The notes: generated by a model from the letters alone, not told the origin. 36,997 nucleotides of DNA from Deltaproteobacteria bacterium (GCA_016875095.1 VGSG01000039.1:1-36997); one strand, 5' to 3'. Shown: positions 7,913-16,778, numbered from the stretch's first letter. Translations and numbers: made by a program.

Positions 7913-9409
7913 TCATCCTTCGCATGGAGCGGGTTCCTTGTAATTGGTCCCCAGCACGCTCTGAAGTTCGGCGCATGCGGCATTGGCCTCGCCCAGAGCG
8001 CGAATGCGCTGAATTTTTTGCATGAGGAGGTTGGCTTCGGCCTCTTCGAATTGCAGTTGGCTCAGGTCATCTCCGGCGACTCTTATCTGGGCCATCTTGA
8101 GGACCTTTTGAGAACCGGCCAGCGCAGCTTCCCTGGTTTGGCACTCCTCCAAAGAGTCATTATAGGTTAACGCCGCGACTCGCACTTGGGACGCGATACC
8201 AAGGGCAACTGCGCCCAATTCCTTATATGTTTTTGTTGCGGCGGACCTGGCCGCTCGAGAGTCGTTTCGATTGATCAGCCAATCGAGTAGATCAAAATGG
8301 ACCAAGACACCGATATCTTTCCAATCCTTATTGTACAGAAACTTGTCCTTGTCTCTGGTATATCTCCAGAAGCCTTCAACTTTGGGAAGATATCTGACGA
8401 TGGTTCGTTTGATGTCATTGACGGATGTGAGGTGGTCGAGTCCGGCTTGGAACGCTTCGGGTCTGTGTTTGACGGCTATCAGCTCCAGATCGCACAATGG
8501 GGCGCCGAAGCAGGGAGAGGACATCTTCCCTTCCACGCAAAAACCTCCGTCCACACAATACTCGGGCGAAAGCCCCATCGCTGATGCAAGGATGTTCCTC
8601 TGCCTCTCCGTTTCATTGCGGACCTTCCCCAAGACGCGGCGGGCTTCCACAGCCCTTTCCTCAGCTCGCTCGTAATCTTCAACTCTTATTATGCTCTTGT
8701 TCTGAAGTCTCTGCATTGAGGCGGCAATCTGAGCCCGCATGCCCGCAAGTCGCTTGGCGTAGGACAATGATTGTTGGAGACTCAAGAGCCTGAAATAGGC
8801 CCCATCCACTGCGCCGATGAGCTTTTGGGCCACTCGCACTTTTTGATAATGAGCCTTGAGTCGATCATTGGAAGCGCTCTTCGAAACGTAATATGCCAAG
8901 GCCGCGTCCACCGGGCTCCACCTCGTCTCAAAAACATAACGCCAGGTGGTCCTTTCATGACCCGTGGAATAACTGGTGACGCCTGTGCCGTCCGCAGACG
9001 GCTGCAAGCCCTCCTGCCCCAGAACATCGCTGTACGAATAGAGAGGGTTGTCTCGTTGGCTCAGGTCACCGGTAAAGCTCAGATGCGGCAGCATCCTAGC
9101 TCTGCTACTCCATCTTACAGCTTCCCGCGTGAGTTCGTCCCAGCGGGCCACCTGAACTTCCAGGTTATTGGTAAGCGCCATCTGGCGACAATCCTCAAGA
9201 GTCAATGATCTTTTCCCTAAAGCCGCGGTCACCGGCCGCGATCGAGATTCGGCCAACATCCTGGAAGCGTTCACTGGGGCGAAATCCACGTGATCCACGG
9301 AGCGAAAGGGAGAAAGCAAAGCAGATTGGCAAGACGCAATATACGGCAGGGACAACATGAGAATGGCTTGGGCCAGCTTTCTACATGGAAACGGCTGGGG
9401 CCGATTCAC
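7913..9409 (-). CDS. TolC-family outer-membrane efflux lipoprotein
   Basis: Outer-membrane factor expected to form the exit duct of a tripartite exporter. The 498 residues start with an N-terminal signal ending in the lipobox-like YIASC, so it is probably lipid-anchored like NodT/OprM members. Two copies of the outer-membrane-efflux helical repeat follow: LEDCRQMALTNNLEVQVARWDE early, and a late pair around LGAVALGIASQVRVAALTYNDSLEECQTREAALAGSQKVLKMAQIRV and LSQLQFEEAEANLLMQKIQRIRALGEANAACAELQSVLG. The start codon is GTG, sharing four bases (GTGA) with the stop of the upstream adaptor gene; GGAG lies eight bases before it. This coupling means the two proteins are made together. Confidence 0.88.
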   Translation of the reverse strand: MNRPQPFPCRKLAQAILMLSLPYIASCQSALLSPFRSVDHVDFAPVNASRMLAESRSRPVTAALGKRSLTLEDCRQMALTNNLEVQVARWDELTREAVRWSSRARMLPHLSFTGDLSQRDNPLYSYSDVLGQEGLQPSADGTGVTSYSTGHERTTWRYVFETRWSPVDAALAYYVSKSASNDRLKAHYQKVRVAQKLIGAVDGAYFRLLSLQQSLSYAKRLAGMRAQIAASMQRLQNKSIIRVEDYERAEERAVEARRVLGKVRNETERQRNILASAMGLSPEYCVDGGFCVEGKMSSPCFGAPLCDLELIAVKHRPEAFQAGLDHLTSVNDIKRTIVRYLPKVEGFWRYTRDKDKFLYNKDWKDIGVLVHFDLLDWLINRNDSRAARSAATKTYKELGAVALGIASQVRVAALTYNDSLEECQTREAALAGSQKVLKMAQIRVAGDDLSQLQFEEAEANLLMQKIQRIRALGEANAACAELQSVLGTNYKEPAPCEG

Positions 9410-10290
9410 TTCGCCAACTCCAAATAACCCGTCATTCCTACTTCCAACTGGCCGTCCGGGTTGTCAATGAGCACGTAAACCTTCTTGGTCCCCGACTTGG
9501 GATCGAAGAGTTTTCCCACCCTTTCAACGACCCCGGCGAACCGCCTTTCCTTGCCTGGCGATGTGACAAACGCCACGCGACGGTTCCTCGTGAAATCGGG
9601 AAGAGCGCTCTCCGAAACGCCGGCGATCGCGTAAACTTTGGACGTGTCCACAAGCACAAAAAGCTTTTGAAAATAATCAACGGCTTCAAAGGGTTCCTTG
9701 AGGCGAACGGCGATGTGCCCGCTGAAAGGAGCCTTGACCTGGCATGATTCCACGTCCATACGGGCAAGCGTCAGGCCGGTCTTCGCCTCTTCCAGCCTAT
9801 ATTCGGCCAGTTCCTCTTCCGCTTTTCCCTTGAGCGCTTCCGCTACAGTGGTTGCCTTTTCCGCCAGGAGCTGTTCCTTGAGCTGAGTTTCCTGCTTTGC
9901 CCTCTTTAGGTCGGCTTCAGCGGCTTTGAGCGCGTTCTTGGCTCTTTGGAGCGCGAGAACGTGCCTTTCGCTTGAGATCACTACCACCACCCGGTCCTTT
10001 TCTACAAAATCACCCTCTTTGGGGTGAAAGGATTCGATGACGCCCCGAGCTTCAGCGCTGATCTCCGCGGAACGATGCGGCGCTATCACCGCCGCGAGCT
10101 CGTCGGCCTGATCTTCAGCCGCGGCGGAAGGGCTCTGGTGGTTCCTGTCCGTGCTTTTGGGTTGGGCCTGCCTGACTGGTGAAGTTGAGGTTTCGGACTG
10201 GGGCGCCCCGGAGGTGAGTGAGGGGAGGGAGAAGAGGAGGCCCAGGGCGACCAGGGCGGCAAAGTTATAATATAATAGAATTCTTATCAT
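9406..10290 (-). CDS. periplasmic adaptor (membrane fusion) protein of an efflux system
   Basis: HlyD/AcrA-like adaptor, 294 residues, that would bridge an inner-membrane transporter and the outer-membrane factor encoded next. It has an N-terminal hydrophobic signal/anchor (residues 4-30), a Pro/Ser-rich linker, a lipoyl-like half motif (AEISAEARGVIESFHPKEGDFVEKDRVVVVI), a helical hairpin rich in Ala/Glu/Lys (about 107-175), the returning lipoyl half (VKAPFSGHIAVRLKEPFEAVDYFQKLFVLVD) and a beta-barrel end (GVVERVGKLFDPKSGTKKVYVLIDN... VGMTGYLEL). The ribosome binding site is weak (AAAGAA). A good promoter lies 45 bases upstream. No RND, ABC or MFS pump gene is adjacent, which is unusual. Confidence 0.85.
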   Translation of the reverse strand: MIRILLYYNFAALVALGLLFSLPSLTSGAPQSETSTSPVRQAQPKSTDRNHQSPSAAAEDQADELAAVIAPHRSAEISAEARGVIESFHPKEGDFVEKDRVVVVISSERHVLALQRAKNALKAAEADLKRAKQETQLKEQLLAEKATTVAEALKGKAEEELAEYRLEEAKTGLTLARMDVESCQVKAPFSGHIAVRLKEPFEAVDYFQKLFVLVDTSKVYAIAGVSESALPDFTRNRRVAFVTSPGKERRFAGVVERVGKLFDPKSGTKKVYVLIDNPDGQLEVGMTGYLELAK

Positions 10291-10334
10291 ATGTTAGCAT
10301 TTCTTTTGCCTTATTTACTTTAACTTCATGGTGT

Positions 10335-10363
10335 ATGCTACTAATATATCTTAATATTGTCAA
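10335..10363 (-). promoter_or_regulatory. sigma-70-type promoter of the efflux operon
   Basis: On the minus strand TTGACA (10358-10363) is a full consensus -35 box, followed by a 17-base AT-rich spacer and TAGCAT (10335-10340) as -10. The predicted transcript starts about 38 bases before the adaptor start codon at 10290. Confidence 0.6.
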
Positions 10364-10479
10364 GCAAAAAGCCGTGTCCTCCGCGCCCTCTCACACACTT
10401 GCCCGCAGGTTCCCGTCCCGCCTCATCAGGAGCGGGCAGTGATTCGAGTTGACCGGTGGCGGGCCGAGTTTCCCCCTAC

Positions 10480-11040
10480 TCAACCTGACCTACAAGCTCG
10501 CCCGCGGGCCTGGGTTTTCACGTGCGGATCGGCTTGTGAAGTATTCCGGAAATGACGGATGAAGAATCTAGCCGCCAAGCCGTTGATGAAGCCGGTTCCA
10601 GTGGCCGTAACCAGCAGGAGCGGCAGGAGGAGAAGGATAGCTTCATTGCGAACAATAATCAGGTATGCTGCGGCCAGTTGGCCGAGATTGTGGAATACCG
10701 ACCCCATCATGCTGATCCCGACCTCTGAGAAGACTCGTCCGGAGATCCTGTGGGCAAAGCCCATAGCCGCTATCGCGCACACGCCTCCTGAAAGAGAGAG
10801 AATGAAAGCGGGGGCGCCGAAGGAGCCGCCGAGGAGCGACCCGAGGAAAATTCGCCCCAGGGTAAGCACGAGCGCGTCTTTGAATCCAAAGAGATACAGG
10901 GTGGCAAGACCGATGATGTTGGCGAAGCCGAACCGAAACCAGGCCACGGTGATAGGCAGGAACGCCTCCGCGGTGTGAATGACCGTGGCGAGCGCGAGCA
11001 GCAGCGCGAGTCTGGCCAAGTGGCTCACCCGATCGGTCAT
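10480..11040 (-). CDS. Gx transporter family membrane protein (heptaprenyl diphosphate synthase component I-like)
   Basis: Small integral membrane protein, 186 residues from the ATG at 11040 (MTDRVSHLARLALLLALATVIHTAE). That start overlaps the upstream stop codon by four bases (ATGA), indicating translational coupling, and gives the usual family length; a longer frame upstream is only read-through into the neighbouring gene. Five to six hydrophobic helices are visible, including AWFRFGFANIIGLATLYLFGF, FLGSLLGGSFGAPAFILSLSGG and LGQLAAAYLII. The phrase GSFGAPAFILSLSGG is typical of the family, whose substrate is not established (proteins of this group resemble ECF-type S components). It is paired with a NusG-II protein, an arrangement also common in Clostridia, often near flavin-dependent redox genes. 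Confidence 0.8.
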   Translation of the reverse strand: MTDRVSHLARLALLLALATVIHTAEAFLPITVAWFRFGFANIIGLATLYLFGFKDALVLTLGRIFLGSLLGGSFGAPAFILSLSGGVCAIAAMGFAHRISGRVFSEVGISMMGSVFHNLGQLAAAYLIIVRNEAILLLLPLLLVTATGTGFINGLAARFFIRHFRNTSQADPHVKTQARGRACRSG

Positions 11041-11420
11041 TGGCTCACCGCGTCCAGGCCGTCGGGCCGTTCTTTCCCCATGTGCACGATAACCTCGTTC
11101 GGGACGCACACCACGAGTCCTCCGTTTCGGTCGACCGATCCCATGCGCAGGCAATATTTTTGAGGGCAAGGCGATCGTGTGACGCGTGCGCGATTCTCTT
11201 TGATTTCCACTTGGGTGATTCCAAGAGGGCCGGGGACCTGGACGACGCGGTCCACCTCCAGGTCATATCTGCCGAAAGCCCTCTCCCCGCGGTGAATTTC
11301 CACGAGCATTCCTGTGGAGCCGACCCAGCCCGGAAGCACGAAAAATAGGATCACGGAAAAGACGAGCAGCGAGACACCAAGGGCCCAGTCGCCAGGTGTG
11401 GCATAATTATTTTTCTTCAT
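11037..11420 (-). CDS. NusG domain II-containing protein
   Basis: Membrane-anchored beta-barrel protein of about 127 residues. I chose the ATG at 11420 (MKKNNYATPGDWALG) because it puts the single transmembrane helix (ALGVSLLVFSVILFFVLPGWV) near the N-terminus, as in the family. The open frame continues upstream to 11597 but would overlap the nrdR promoter region. No clear Shine-Dalgarno is visible, so the start is uncertain. The NusG-II core is recognisable from VEIHRGERAFGRYDLEVDR, the Cys pair in SPCPQKYCLRMG and the ending GGLVVCVPNEVIVHMG. Despite the name there is no NGN or KOW transcription-factor part; the fold is used extracytoplasmically. It overlaps the Gx transporter by four bases. 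Confidence 0.75.
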   Translation of the reverse strand: MKKNNYATPGDWALGVSLLVFSVILFFVLPGWVGSTGMLVEIHRGERAFGRYDLEVDRVVQVPGPLGITQVEIKENRARVTRSPCPQKYCLRMGSVDRNGGLVVCVPNEVIVHMGKERPDGLDAVSQ

Positions 11421-11617
11421 TTTGCTGATTACACTATACATCGCGCTGGATCGCTGGTCCGTGGATATGGAGACTACCGCTTTTTCCAGAAAGCCTCCAG
11501 TCTGAGGCTGGATCACGGAAAGAAAATTCTTAATTCTGCTTGCATCATCCTGAGATTCGTTATAAATAGCGGTTGCGATTATCCGAGATCTGCCCATTCC
11601 CGCCGAGGTGGTGCATA

Positions 11618-12151
11618 ATGAAATGCCCCAGGTGTGGCGCCGTCGATGATCGAGTTATCGATTCCCGGCTTGCCAAGGACAGCTCAGCGATCCGGCGGCG
11701 ACGGGAATGTCTTGGGTGCAAGAAGAGATTTACCACGTACGAACGCATAGAGGAAAGCCTCCCCTTTGTAATCAAGAAGGATGGGCGCCGTGAGGCGTTT
11801 GACCGACGCAAGATCATCGAGGGAATGCGGCGCGCCTGTGAGAAGAGACCCGTCAGCGTTGATAGAATTGAGGCGGTGGCGGACTCAATCGAGCAGGAAC
11901 TGATGGAGGGACCCGAGAAGGAAGTGAGCGTTCAGTACATTGGCGAACGGATTATGGACGAGCTGCGGCAGATGGACGCTGTGGCGTACGTGCGATTCGC
12001 GTCGGTGTATCGTTCCTTCCGGGACATTGAGGAGTTCATAACCGAGATCAAAGAGCTGTCCGGGCTCAAAGAAGCCCGGACGGAGCGCCTGCCCGAAAAC
12101 GGACCCCCTGATGAGAATCGGCAAGGAATTCAGGATTCCCCCTGTAGCTGA
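11618..12151 (+). CDS. nrdR: transcriptional repressor NrdR
   Basis: ATP/dATP-sensing repressor of ribonucleotide reductase genes. It starts at ATG 11618, supported by GAGGTG (11605-11610) seven bases upstream; the frame opens further upstream without support. The product has 177 residues: an N-terminal zinc ribbon (CPRCG at residues 3-7, [15 protein letters not shown] about 31-45) and an ATP-cone domain ([30 protein letters not shown] to [19 protein letters not shown]). The C-terminal tail of about 30 residues is longer than usual and overlaps the ribD start by 41 bases. The nrdR-ribD pairing is frequent in bacteria. No nrd gene is in the window, so its targets lie elsewhere. Confidence 0.95.
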   Translation: MKCPRCGAVDDRVIDSRLAKDSSAIRRRRECLGCKKRFTTYERIEESLPFVIKKDGRREAFDRRKIIEGMRRACEKRPVSVDRIEAVADSIEQELMEGPEKEVSVQYIGERIMDELRQMDAVAYVRFASVYRSFRDIEEFITEIKELSGLKEARTERLPENGPPDENRQGIQDSPCS

Positions 12152-13313
12152 ACAATTCATGCGTCGTGCCTTGCGGCTGGCCCGCCGCGGCCTGGGGAGG
12201 ACTGCGCCGAACCCTATGGTAGGCGCGGTGGTGGTCAAAGCGGGCAGAGTAATCGGTGAAGGCTATCACAGCGCGGTGGGACAGCCACATGCCGAAATCG
12301 AGGCATTGACGCAGGCGGGACCACAAGCGCGAGACGCCGAACTCTTCGTCACGCTTGAACCGTGCAATCACCACGGTCGCACCCCACCCTGCACCAGGGC
12401 GATCATCGAAGCAGGCGTCAAGAAGGTCTGGTACGGTATGCAAGACCTTAACCCGGATGTGGAGGGGGGCGGAGGGGCCTTCCTGCGCGCCTCGGGAGTG
12501 GAAGTGGTCGGCCGTGTGTTGGAGGACCAGTGCCGCCTCCTGAATGAGGTCTACGTCATCAATGTGACCCTGCGGCGGCCGTTTGTCTATCTTAAGCTCG
12601 CCATGAGCCTGGATGGGCGTATCGCGACCCGAACGGGCGAATCAAAGTGGATCACCTCCGAAGCGTCTCGTCGCCAGGTCCATGCGTTGAGGGATAGGGT
12701 CTCCGCCGTCATGGTTGGGATCGGAACGGTGACAGCGGACAACCCCGGCTTGACCACGCGCCTGCCACGCAAACGAGGAAGAGACGCTATCCGAATCGTA
12801 GTGGACTCAAACCTGAGAACACCGCCGGATGCCGCGGTGTTCAATCCCGCGTCCGACGCAGGCGTGATCATCGCCTGCCGGAAGGACGCGCCTGCCGAGA
12901 ACGCCATTTTGCTGGAAGAGCGAGGCGCGCAGATCGTGCGCACCCGCGGCCGCGACCGCGTGGATATTGCCGACCTGATGCATACGCTCTACCGACGCGG
13001 CATTTCTTCGGTCCTCGTGGAAGGGGGCGCAAGTCTGGCCTGGTCGGTTCTGGAAGCCAAGGTCACGGACCGTTGCCTCTTCTACTACGCGCCCATCATT
13101 ATTGGAGGCGCTGATGCGCCGGCAGGCGTGGGTGGAAAGGGCGTGCGCAGATTGCCCGAAGCGCCCCGCATGGAGAAGGCGCAGATCAGCCGTGTGGGAC
13201 CTGATATCCTGGTGTCCGGACGGATCGCTTATCCCGTTGTGAACCGCTCCGTGCCTGGCAAAACCCGCACACCCAAGCCTCGAACCAGAGGCAATCGAGG
13301 CAATACTCCGTGA
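12111..13313 (+). CDS. ribD: bifunctional riboflavin biosynthesis protein RibD (deaminase/reductase)
   Basis: Catalyses two early steps of riboflavin synthesis: deamination of the pyrimidine from GTP-cyclohydrolase II, then NADPH-dependent reduction of its ribosyl side chain. The N-terminal deaminase domain (about 10-150) has the zinc ligands in QPHAEIEAL and [13 protein letters not shown]. The C-terminal reductase (about 155-370) has [41 protein letters not shown] and [14 protein letters not shown]. The C-terminal 20 residues are basic and probably disordered. The ATG at 12111 overlaps nrdR by 41 bases; the ATG at 12159 is an alternative, and neither has a strong Shine-Dalgarno. The stop codon shares GTGA with the next gene. 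No FMN riboswitch is present. Confidence 0.93.
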   Translation: MRIGKEFRIPPVAEQFMRRALRLARRGLGRTAPNPMVGAVVVKAGRVIGEGYHSAVGQPHAEIEALTQAGPQARDAELFVTLEPCNHHGRTPPCTRAIIEAGVKKVWYGMQDLNPDVEGGGGAFLRASGVEVVGRVLEDQCRLLNEVYVINVTLRRPFVYLKLAMSLDGRIATRTGESKWITSEASRRQVHALRDRVSAVMVGIGTVTADNPGLTTRLPRKRGRDAIRIVVDSNLRTPPDAAVFNPASDAGVIIACRKDAPAENAILLEERGAQIVRTRGRDRVDIADLMHTLYRRGISSVLVEGGASLAWSVLEAKVTDRCLFYYAPIIIGGADAPAGVGGKGVRRLPEAPRMEKAQISRVGPDILVSGRIAYPVVNRSVPGKTRTPKPRTRGNRGNTP

Positions 13314-13918
13314 TTCTGCAAATCAACCCTCTGCACCCTCAGCCCCGTCGCATTGCCCGCGTCGCGGAAATCCTCAGGGCGGATGGAGTCATTGTTTATC
13401 CGACGGACACCGTGTACGGCCTCGGCTGTGATATGAACAGCAAGAAGTCGCTGAGTCGCGTTCGACGTATCAAGAGGATGGACGAAAAGCGTCCCTTGAC
13501 CTTTGTCTTCTCGGACCTGAAACAGATCTCCCACTATGCGCAGGTGACCGACACCACATATCGCATCCTGCGGAGGTTCTTGCCCGGGCCGTACACCTTT
13601 GTTCTGAAGGCCACCAGGTTGGTGCCCAGAATAGTCCTCACCAAGCGCCAGGAGGTCGGCATCCGCATCCCCGACAATCGAATATGCCAGGCGCTGGTGG
13701 AAGCTTTGGGAAACCCCATTCTCAGCTCGTCCGTGCGCTTGCCCGACGATCAATTGATGGATGACCCAAAGGAAATAGATCGCAGCTATAAAGACCAGGT
13801 GGATCTGGTAATCGACGGAGGCGTTTTTTTTCCTGAACCATCTTCCATAGTTAGCCTTATCGACGATCAGCCTCTGGTGCTCCGGGCAGGTAAAGGAGAT
13901 GTTAGCGCTTTTCAGTAG
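13310..13918 (+). CDS. Sua5/YciO/YrdC family protein (YciO type)
   Basis: Member of the threonylcarbamoyl-AMP synthase superfamily, 202 residues. The start is GTG at 13310, overlapping the ribD stop as GTGA; GAGG at 13297-13300 supports it. Family features are YPTDTVYGLGCDM, the nucleotide-binding RIKRMDEKRPLTFVF, the FLPGPYTFVLKAT strand and EVGIRIPDN. Where TsaC and Sua5 enzymes carry a TSAN-like motif, this protein has SSSVRLPDDQ, which is the pattern of the YciO branch. Its role in making tRNA t6A is therefore less certain than for true TsaC. It is probably co-translated with RibD. Confidence 0.88.
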   Translation: MILQINPLHPQPRRIARVAEILRADGVIVYPTDTVYGLGCDMNSKKSLSRVRRIKRMDEKRPLTFVFSDLKQISHYAQVTDTTYRILRRFLPGPYTFVLKATRLVPRIVLTKRQEVGIRIPDNRICQALVEALGNPILSSSVRLPDDQLMDDPKEIDRSYKDQVDLVIDGGVFFPEPSSIVSLIDDQPLVLRAGKGDVSAFQ

Positions 13919-13927
13919 AGGTTCGCG

Positions 13928-14578
13928 ATGAGTCTGGCGATCGTTGTAGTTGCTCTGGCGCTCCTGTTCGGGCTCTTGGTGGAAGAGAAAAAGCAGCGGG
14001 GGAACCGCATTCTGTGGTTCAAGGCGCCGCTTTCCTGCCTCTTTGTGCTCGTTGCGTCGGTTCAGCCGCATCCGCTTCCCACGTACTTTCACTGGGTCCT
14101 GGTGGGGCTGGTCTTGGGACTGGTGGGAGACGTCTGCTTAGCTTTGCCCGGCGAGCGGGCTTTCAGGGCAGGACTCGTGGCGTTTCTCGCCGGCCACGTG
14201 CTCTACATTGTGGCTTTCGCAAGCCTCACGCGAAGCAACGATTGGATCAGTATCGTGGCGTTGGTGATTGTGGGGGCGAGTGTGGCGGTCTTCTTGTGGC
14301 TCCGACCGCGCCTCGGACCCATGACCTCGCCGGTAGGGGCATATGTGATCGTTATCAGCGTGATGCTCATTGCGGCCTGGGCCGCATATTGCAATCCCGC
14401 CATCCACCCTATGGGTGGAGCTGCCATCTTCGTGGGCGCGCTGTTGTTTTACCTATCCGATCTGTTCGTTGCGCGGGACCGTTTCGTCCATAGGCAATTC
14501 CTCAACCGCCTCGTCGGGCTCCCGTTCTATTATGCGGGCCAGTTCCTCATTGCTTTTTCAGTTGGCCTGGTCGGCTGA
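13928..14578 (+). CDS. YhhN/TMEM86-type lysoplasmalogenase family membrane protein
   Basis: Integral membrane protein of 216 residues with about eight hydrophobic helices. Family motifs are LVLGLVGDVCLALP with its conserved Asp, FLAGHVLYIVAF, GALLFYLSDLFVARDRF with the second Asp pair, and LVGLPFYYAGQFLIA at the end. Characterised members hydrolyse the vinyl-ether bond of lysoplasmalogens, which fits an anaerobe that makes plasmalogens, but the activity here is inferred from family only. AGAGG lies directly before the start region (AGAGGTTCGCG, then ATG). It follows the YciO-type gene after nine bases and is the last gene of the nrdR-ribD operon; the next gene converges. Confidence 0.85.
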   Translation: MSLAIVVVALALLFGLLVEEKKQRGNRILWFKAPLSCLFVLVASVQPHPLPTYFHWVLVGLVLGLVGDVCLALPGERAFRAGLVAFLAGHVLYIVAFASLTRSNDWISIVALVIVGASVAVFLWLRPRLGPMTSPVGAYVIVISVMLIAAWAAYCNPAIHPMGGAAIFVGALLFYLSDLFVARDRFVHRQFLNRLVGLPFYYAGQFLIAFSVGLVG

Positions 14579-14687
14579 TATCTCTCCCGCGCCGGCCCCG
14601 TTCCACGATCAGGACTTCGCTGGGATGACGGCGTGAATACGCTCACCCGATCCTACCCGAATTCTCGCCAATGGGTTTGTGGGGAAC

Positions 14688-15335
14688 TTAGCTCTCTGTC
14701 CCGGCGCCTTTTGCAGGGGCCTGTTCACCTTGGACCTCCGCTGCCTCTTCAGGCGGCGCGGGGGCCTCAATTCCGGATGGGGTCACCACCGTGGCCACGG
14801 CGAGGGCTGGATCCTGCCTGAGTTCCACGCCACGCGGGAGCGCTATGTCGCCCACATGGAGCGTATGACCCAGATCGACCTGGGACACGTCAACTTGGAT
14901 GGTCGCGGGGATATCCCCGGGAAGGCAGGAGACCAGAACCTGCCTCGCAGCGATCTCAAGAAGACCGCCTTTATCTATGCCCTTGGATTTCCCCACAAAT
15001 TCCAGAGGCACCGTGACTTCTATCGCCACATCTTTAAAGATTTCAACAAAGTCGAGGTGTACGATAGCGCCGTCGGTAGGTTTGATCTGTCGCTCCTTGA
15101 GGATGGCCGTCCGCGTGGCGCCCTTGCCGGCTTCTTTGATCTTCAGGTCAAAGAGCACGTTGGCGCCGGCCTGATCCATGGATTTCCTAAACTCGCGGAG
15201 GTCCAGGGAGAGATGTATCGGTTCGGTCTTAGAGCCATAGAAGACCGCGGGGATTCTGCCCGCGGCCCGCAGTCTACGGGCTGGTCCTTTACCGGTCTCT
15301 GAGCGCCTATCCGCTTCCAATGCGATCTTGTTCAT
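14688..15335 (-). CDS. rplY: 50S ribosomal protein L25, long (CTC) form
   Basis: Binds 5S rRNA in the large ribosomal subunit. The 215-residue length marks the general-stress (CTC/TL5) form: an N-terminal L25 domain (ALEADRRSETGKGPARRLRAAGRIPAVFYG, to about residue 95) and a C-terminal beta domain (VPLEFVGKSKGIDKGGLLE, then the Ile/Val-rich repeat to about 185), plus a Glu/Ala-rich tail. I place the start at ATG 15335, because GGAGG (15341-15345) is five bases before it; the upstream in-frame GTG overlaps the Shine-Dalgarno itself. It follows prs by 68 bases, the usual prs-rplY order. The usual downstream pth gene is absent. Confidence 0.93.
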   Translation of the reverse strand: MNKIALEADRRSETGKGPARRLRAAGRIPAVFYGSKTEPIHLSLDLREFRKSMDQAGANVLFDLKIKEAGKGATRTAILKERQIKPTDGAIVHLDFVEIFKDVAIEVTVPLEFVGKSKGIDKGGLLEIAARQVLVSCLPGDIPATIQVDVSQVDLGHTLHVGDIALPRGVELRQDPALAVATVVTPSGIEAPAPPEEAAEVQGEQAPAKGAGTES

Positions 15336-15403
15336 ATTCACCTCCGCACGGGATCCGCCTAGAACCCGCGCCCACCTTCATAATCTGATGAATCATCCGA
15401 CGA

Positions 15404-16351
15404 TTATCGCAGAAACAGTTCCGAGAGAGAAACTTCTCGATGAATTCTGCTGATAGCCTCTCCCAACAGGGGGGCCATTGATTGCACCTGCAATTTGGGG
15501 CACACGGCCACTTTCTCATCCAGAGGAATCGTATCGGTCACGTACACGCGCTCGATGGGAGAGTCGTTGAGCTTTGTCACCGCGTCACCTGAAAGCACCG
15601 CGTGGGTGCAGCACGCGTAAATCTTGCGCGCGCCGGCCTGCTGCAAGGCCACTGCGCCCTTCACAAGGGTTCCCGCGGTATCGACCATGTCATCGACGAT
15701 GATGCAATCCTTGTCCTCCACATCCCCGATGACGTGCATTACTTCCGCTTCATTGGGTTTGGCGCGCCTCTTGTCGATGATCGCCAGACTGCTTCCTAGG
15801 CGCTTGGCAAAATCCCTGGCCCGTTCCACTCCTCCCGCGTCCGGCGAGACCACCATGCTCTCGCTGGCTAAGTGGTTGTTCTTGATCGCCTCAGCCAGGG
15901 TTACTGCGGCATAGAGGTTATCCACGGGGATATCGAAGAAACCCTGAATCTGGCCCGCATGCAGATCGATGGTGAGCACGCGGTCCGCGCCCGCCGCGGT
16001 GATAAGGTTGGCTATCAGTTTCGCGGTAATGGGCGCGCGGCTGGCTACCTTTCGATCCTGGCGCGAGTAGCCGTAATAGGGGATCACCGCGGTGATTCGG
16101 CTTGTGGAGGCCCTCTTGAGCGCGTCTATCATGACGAGCAGCTCGATAATGTGGTCGTTCACCGGTCGGCAAGTGGACTGCACGACGAAGACGTCCATGC
16201 CTCGCACGTTTTCCCGGAATTCAACCTGGATCTCGCCATCGCTGAACGCGGACACCATCGCGGCTCCCGTGGGCACGCCCATCCATCGGGATATGGCCTC
16301 TGCCAGCTTTGGATTTGAGTTCCCTGCAAAGAGCTTCAGTCCTACCCTCAT
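15404..16351 (-). CDS. prs: ribose-phosphate pyrophosphokinase
   Basis: Makes PRPP from ribose 5-phosphate and ATP for nucleotide, histidine and tryptophan synthesis. The 315 residues have the normal length of class I enzymes. Recognisable are the N-terminal LKLFAGNSNPKLAE, FSDGEIQVEFRENVRG, the ATP loop YYGYSRQDRK, the Mg-binding DLHAGQIQGFFDIP and the PRPP loop CIIVDDMVDTAGT. The ATG at 16351 is supported by GAGG seven bases upstream, and a good promoter lies about 45 bases before it. It is co-transcribed with the L25 gene. Confidence 0.97.
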   Translation of the reverse strand: MRVGLKLFAGNSNPKLAEAISRWMGVPTGAAMVSAFSDGEIQVEFRENVRGMDVFVVQSTCRPVNDHIIELLVMIDALKRASTSRITAVIPYYGYSRQDRKVASRAPITAKLIANLITAAGADRVLTIDLHAGQIQGFFDIPVDNLYAAVTLAEAIKNNHLASESMVVSPDAGGVERARDFAKRLGSSLAIIDKRRAKPNEAEVMHVIGDVEDKDCIIVDDMVDTAGTLVKGAVALQQAGARKIYACCTHAVLSGDAVTKLNDSPIERVYVTDTIPLDEKVAVCPKLQVQSMAPLLGEAISRIHREVSLSELFLR

Positions 16352-16397
16352 GAGAGACGCCTCGGATCAGATCTGTTGGTCTAAAGCGCAAACTGTT

Positions 16398-16426
16398 AAA
16401 ATACCCGTATTCTCAAAGGAAGTCAA
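16398..16426 (-). promoter_or_regulatory. promoter of the prs-rplY operon
   Basis: Minus strand: TTGACT (16421-16426), 17-base spacer, TATTTT (16398-16403). It predicts a transcript start near 16391 and a leader of about 40 bases. Confidence 0.6.
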
Positions 16427-16484
16427 ACAAAAGTCCCGCGCGCCAGGTGACCATTGAGTTACGCGAGGGAGTTTGCCGCTCTCT

Positions 16485-16732
16485 GTCATTACGAGGACCT
16501 CGGACTCGATCCAGGGGGACGAAGCAATCCCATTGGTAGGCCAGACTTTGGTCCCACAGGCATTGGTGGGACAGGCGTCCCGCCTGTCGTTAGTCTTTCT
16601 GAGGCCCGATAGGCAGGATGGTTGTCCTACCCCCGCCGGATTGTCCCAACAAGTTGTATCTGCAGGCCATATCCGAGCCTTCCAGGAGCGACAGGCTGGA
16701 AGCCTGTCTCACCATTCACTCCTCACAATGAC
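16485..16732. repeat. MITE-like repeat element with terminal inverted repeats
   Basis: Left end GTCATTACGAGGA and right end (read on the minus strand) GTCATTGTGAGGA match in 11 of 13 bases and bound about 248 bases of non-coding DNA. Inside are two near-identical hairpins: GACAGGCG-tcc-CGCCTGTC (16570-16588) and GACAGGCT-gga-AGCCTGTC (16690-16708). The left part also contains GACGAAGCAATCCC, a word shared by dispersed repeats in many environmental bacterial genomes. No transposase frame is present. It fills most of the gap between the prs promoter and the terminator at 16779; the remaining bases up to 16985 contain nothing else recognised. Confidence 0.6.
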
Positions 16733-16778
16733 ACGGTTGAGGTAATTACCTCCGGCGCCAGTAAGTTCCTGACCCCGC

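Noticed and set aside
11427-11442. ACACTATACA resembling half of an NrdR box upstream of nrdR
   Set aside because: Only one half is present and the second half and the usual paired boxes are missing, so autoregulation is not supported.
16352-16480. Region before prs, examined for the tRNA-Gln often found near prs in other proteobacteria
   Set aside because: No cloverleaf or TTCGAATCC-like T-loop is visible; it holds only the promoter.
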